Below are positions 59,561 through 64,000 of a DNA stretch of 64,000 nucleotides, one piece after another. The notes beneath the pieces were generated by a model that did not search any database, was not told the DNA's origin, and saw only the letters and a program-made list of their open reading frames with translations. Position 1 is the first letter of the stretch. Each line of letters opens with the position of its first letter. Position numbers and translations under genes: made by a program. This stretch comes from Hofstenia miamia (taxonomy: Eukaryota; Xenacoelomorpha; Acoela; Hofsteniidae), in NCBI GenBank assembly GCA_900660155.1, contig CABFPE010000100.1:1644845-1708844 (forward strand), written 5' to 3'.

Positions 59561-62500
59561 ATTGATCTCTCTTCGTAGTAATATGTATGCAATATATGGG
59601 AATACCGGTACAGCGTACGTTGGAAAAGGTTATAGTTTATGTACAAACCAATAAATGAAATAATAGATTTTCGGTATTTATATTGATTAAATTTCTATTT
59701 CTATTGTTGGATTTTAGCTGTGAAATTGTTTACTGTCATGCGTTAAAAAAGAATGGAAGCAGTTCGATTAATTAGCATAGGAAATAAAAGTAATATTCTT
59801 TGGTCACTGTAAGTGTTTAGCTCGGATTGCGAAAGAAGGTGATTAGAAACTAATGCTTTTGGTTATAATTGAAAATGACATAATTCTACAGGGACTACAT
59901 GACTATGGGCGTTTTCGTTTTATTAACTTAACAATGACAATGATGTAATAAATCATTTAAATAGTATTTCATTAACGAAAATATTAGTACAACTAGTCGA
60001 TATAAAACACTTATTGGCGGGTACTGTTTTTAGTGGCTGTCACGCGGGCATCAACACCAACACCCTTTTTCAATTTTTTGTGACAGGGTCTTTTCAAATA
60101 TTTTTGATGTCGATGTTGGCAAGAGTGTCATCCAAAAATTTATGATTAGGAATTTCTCAAATCTTTTAAGTAAACAAAATATAAGATATCATTTGAGGCT
60201 CCATTTTCACTTGTTACAAAATACAACGTTCTTTTGAAAAATGAGTTATTGGCAAGGCTACTGCATCATAAAACAGTTTCAAAACTGATGTGAGCAGGAA
60301 TTGACAAGTACTGCTTTAGTAAGTACTCACAATTACCTTAATTTAAGCAAATGTTACTTCATTGCCTCAAATTTCAAAATTTCATTCTATTTTACAATAT
60401 TAAAAACCGATGACTCGGTAAATAACTAATTCAATATAGAGTTCAGCAGACAACTGAAAGCCAACTGAACAAAATATCATCAAACTGTTTCGTTGCTGTA
60501 CGAATAGGATAAATAGAGATGCGTAAGTATAGCTATTACTCGCTTGTGCAAAAAGAAATAGTCTGACAATAAACATTTAAAGACCGATTCAAGCAATCAA
60601 CTTAAAATTAATTAAGAATTTTTACAAAAACACGGTTGGAGCAAACGAAGTTCATATTTTGAACGGTTTTCTCGACCGCTTAATACACAGAAGGCAGGGA
60701 ATGTATATGAACCCATTTTTGCAAGACATCGTAATGCTATATTCCTATTTTCGAAATATGACCATTAAAAAAAGATTTTCTAAAACTCCGAAGGTCTATT
60801 CCAGTGTATAAAAACCACACAGTATATTAAAACGATATGTACACAAACTACTTAAAAAATTTATATATAAACAATTATAATAATAATAACTAGAAAATTC
60901 AATTGACAAAACTTGACAAATCTCTTTAACATCTTTCCTAATCATTTAAAAGGCGTTCCAAAAGTGACACACATTTACATTTTTTCTTCGGCGAGCGAAT
61001 TTCATCCGATGTTGCTGAAACTTGAACATATGAAAGTCGAGATTCTAGTAAATTCTTCGAAACTGTTGGTGTACCGTCATACGCCTCTCGACATCGATGA
61101 CCTCAAAATGAGCATTCGTGCAGCATTCACGGAATTTAGCGACATAATCAGCGTTCATGCGTCAGAACGTGCTCGCAGTAGAGGGGATCAAACATTAAAT
61201 TTTGAAAATGCATTCTTTTTTGGACAAAATGTTTTTAAGTAATGGGTTTTCAACAGTGTTTTCAATATTTTTGTATTTTCTCAGGATCGAATCTTCTTTA
61301 ATACGGATTCTTTTATTCGATATCTAATGACTACATTTCAAACAAATTGCCAAAGTCAAATCATTGTATTGAGAATTACAATGTAGGTAAGAAAGGGGAT
61401 TCAGGAAAGCTACTTGCAGTTTAAAAGGTGGCGGGCGGCCGTCACACCACCTTCTGAATCCGCCATTGCACATAATATGTGATACTGCATTTGTTTTAAG
61501 ACCATGTTTTGTCACACTTTGTACGAAAATTCCAACAGTTAAACACGTATACAAACAAAAATGGAAAATAACAAAGCTAATGATAATTAACAAAAAATTA
61601 AAAGCGATTTATGTAATCATTTGATTAAAAATGCCATACTGGGTGATATAATTTTGGTGAATATAAAATATTTGCTAGTGGAAGAAATATTTAGTAATTT
61701 GCATGACCGATTGACCACAAAATTTAAAAGCAGACCTAATAACGGCAAGCTCTACTAGCAATAATTTAAGATACAGCATTTTCTACCTGAACTTAATTGC
61801 TTTAACGTAGCACTTCGTAAACGACATTTAAAAGATCTTGAAAAACCATAGAAGAAACAATTAAAAAACACATTCGAATCTCAGACAATTTCCTCAGTAT
61901 TGCGTGTGAAAAACATACTTTGAAAAAAACTGCTGAAGGAGAACAAACCAAAAGAAATGCACTTAAATATAGATTCTCAAAAATAAACTACAATGTAAAT
62001 CATGATGTCCTCCGTTCAGCATATTCTATCGGAACTAGTTTCTACTCCTTTGCTTTCAACACGTCTGTCTGCTGCTGGACGTCCGATATCAACCATTTGC
62101 AAAATTACAAATAATGCATATGGATATTAATCATGATCAATAAGGAACTTAGAGAAAAATGTTAGCATGTGTGCGGCTGACCATGCCCATCAGCATAAGC
62201 TGGATAATTTGCTAAACCGCAACAATTTTTGTTAGCATAGGGAAATATCTAACTTCCTACTTAACATTTTATTCATTACATTTTTATAATAAATGGATAA
62301 TACTAAAAGAACCAAAAGTTTTGATCAAATTCTTACTTTTAATTTGCATATAACACGATACTAGAAAATCAACAGAGCAAAAAAATGATAAACGTAATTA
62401 CTCTTAAAAGCATTAAGAATCAATGTTGCTTGTTTATTAAAATACCGATTTGTAAGAAGTTAAGATCAAGTCAAGGTTGAATAAGTACGGAGGCAGGTAA

Positions 62501-62623
62501 GTAGAAGTAATCACAGTAAAGCGTTATCAAAGCAAAATGCAAACCATAAAAAATGTTGAAAGTGATGATATTGCTATAAACGAAATGTAAGTTCAAATAC
62601 CATAATAGACTTTGAACTTACTA

Positions 62624-62626
<3 letters not shown>
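59561..62626. other. mostly featureless AT-rich stretch
   Basis: Apart from the possible transposase tail at 61.0-61.2 kb, nothing is recognised. A patch at 61425-61465 (AAAGGTGGCGGGCGGCCGTC) is GC-rich without element structure. Confidence 0.45.
60913..61242 (+). pseudogene. possible tail of an IS630/Tc1/mariner transposase
   Basis: A frame of about 110 codons is open here without a convincing start. Its middle, LLVYRHTPLDIDDLKMSIRA, then AFTEFSDIISVHASERARSR, resembles the C-terminal helices of arthropod mariner-family transposases, in which a VYxxPxxxxxDLxxxIxxA segment follows the catalytic domain. The N-terminal 50 codons match nothing I know, and no DDE motif or terminal repeats are visible. 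Confidence 0.3.
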
Positions 62627-62672
<46 letters not shown>

Positions 62673-62691
62673 AGAGAGAAGAGAGAGAGAG
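62627..62691. repeat. (AT)n followed by (GA)n microsatellite
   Basis: Alternating TA (62627-62671) passes directly into GA units (62671-62691). Confidence 0.95.
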
Positions 62692-64000
62692 CAGCTAGAG
62701 AACTTTCTAACTTGATGAAATTAACCATTCCTTTGACGCCATACAGATGTAAAAGATATTTGGGAAGATTCGAAAGACGCCATTAATCAAAGACTTTTGA
62801 AGAAATTCGCCAATATAATTTTGTATTACCATCCATATTTTTATAGTTTATCCTAACAGTTAAATAAAAATATAATCAATTAATTAATTAGTAGACTCTA
62901 GTTGAAGGTTTTTTTTTATTCCCAATGTAGAATATATAATAACTGCGGGAGTTAGAATTTTTAGTGTTTTAACAATTTCTACCAGAAATTGAATGTTCTA
63001 GAGCATGCCATTCCCGCAACAAGACATCCATACGACTTACTGTGAGATTTATATTTTTTAATGTTTTTAAATTTTCAATTCACTGGACCATTTATATATA
63101 CACATTAACAAGGACGCCAATTAATTGGAATCCGTATGCTCGGAAGATAGTAATTAAGAAAACTTTGGAAGAATTGGGACATACTTTATGGAAAAACATT
63201 TTAAAAATATTTTAAGTGTAGCGGTACAGCAATCAATTGCAGTTTTGACCAAAATGTTGATTAAAATTGATCTTTTAATTCACACAATCAATTAATATAG
63301 TCGAGGTATTTTCTAAAATATATACATGGAAATGTTTGGTGAGATTTTGACACATAAATCTCATTCCTAAATATTCTAAACACAATGCAAACATATTGAA
63401 ACATTTTAAGAACCAGAATAAAACAAAATATTTATTTTCAGTGAAAATATATTCTTGTCGACAATCTGAAGAAATGTATTTCATTTGGAATTAAATGTAA
63501 TATGCATTAGATCAAAGCGTAATTTCATTATAGATTAGGGAAATACCAGTAATTTGGCGCCATTAATGTTTCCTCTTTGCCAATGAGGGCACAATAGCAA
63601 TAATAATCAACTTTAAATGAATTATTACAACATCCTGAAACAGAAACTAGTTCAAATGCAATCAGCTTCACAATGAAAATGAAGATGAGACAAGCGTTTG
63701 TTCGCATTATGTGAACAATGCTCACATCAGTACATAATAAAAATACTAAAAACAGAACTTAAATAACTTACAGCACTTTTTACAATTCAACAGCCAATAT
63801 GTCACATTTGAAAAAAAATGCATTCAAATTAATTGTAACGCGAAATTTATCTATCTAAAATTTCTCAATATATTAAAGAAAATTGTTTAAATAAGAAATT
63901 ACCTCATAAAATGTAAAATTTGACGATTTTACTGAGCAAACCCTTTTAGCGGCAGCCTTGCAAATCAGGATATTTCAAATTCAAATTGACTAGTGAATCA
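62692..64000. other. AT-rich stretch without recognised features
   Basis: I see no gene or element. A minus-strand ATG frame at 63725-63528 begins with a hydrophobic stretch resembling a signal peptide, but nothing else supports it. Confidence 0.4.

Noticed and set aside
63528-63725. ATG frame with a signal-peptide-like start
   Set aside because: Hydrophobic starts are common by chance in AT-rich DNA, and a TTTCTGTTTCAG inside it could equally be a splice acceptor. No homologue recognised.
1-64000. tRNA, rRNA, CRISPR array, bacterial operon or origin
   Set aside because: None seen. The short, ATG-poor frames, AT microsatellites and eukaryotic transposons fit animal nuclear DNA.

Overview
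The window is AT-rich animal nuclear DNA (roughly two-thirds A+T by eye) with no operons, no RNA genes I can recognise and almost no host coding sequence. The only confident host gene piece is one exon on the minus strand near 4.3-4.4 kb whose product matches the first EF-hand region of dystrobrevin, including YRTACKFRFLQKK. With the abundance of Tc1/mariner, hAT and piggyBac elements, this suggests a metazoan, most likely an arthropod. A repeat at 37.5 kb resembles one I associate with marine invertebrates and fish, so an aquatic arthropod such as a crustacean is possible but not shown.

Layout. 1-4.3 kb: intronic or intergenic DNA with a piggyBac-type deletion derivative (1762-2363). 4.3-4.44 kb: dystrobrevin exon. 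5-20 kb: gene-poor, with a 735-bp inverted-repeat element (11.2-12.0 kb), a decayed IS630/Tc1/mariner transposase (13.2-14.1 kb) and a fossil of an unnamed mobile-element protein (16.9-17.1 kb). 20.7-23.1 kb: a GC-richer repeat with an exact 914-bp duplication. 24-31 kb: a mariner deletion derivative, a hAT-type MITE, a Tc1 copy and a second copy of the GC-richer repeat. 34.8-36.6 kb: a 1000-N gap, then an open DD41D transposase C-terminal two-thirds. 37.5-41.5 kb: SINE-like repeat, hAT transposase remnant, a second Tc1 copy with an adjoining 130-codon ORF, and a short hAT MITE. 47.8-48.4 kb: a mariner derivative with perfect terminal repeats that keeps only the helix-turn-helix part of its transposase. 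53-59.6 kb: two hAT MITEs with 8-bp target duplications and a split 1.7-kb Tc1 element.

The mobile elements are independent insertions and do not form a pathway. The most informative structures are: at least four different hAT-type MITEs with recognisable target duplications; the HTH-only mariner; an inverted segmental duplication joining 29 kb and 40 kb that carries a Tc1 insertion together with flanking non-transposon sequence; and several single-N junctions at which sequence is exactly repeated, which look like assembly joins but could mark real structural variation. I did not find a convincing new multi-gene system.
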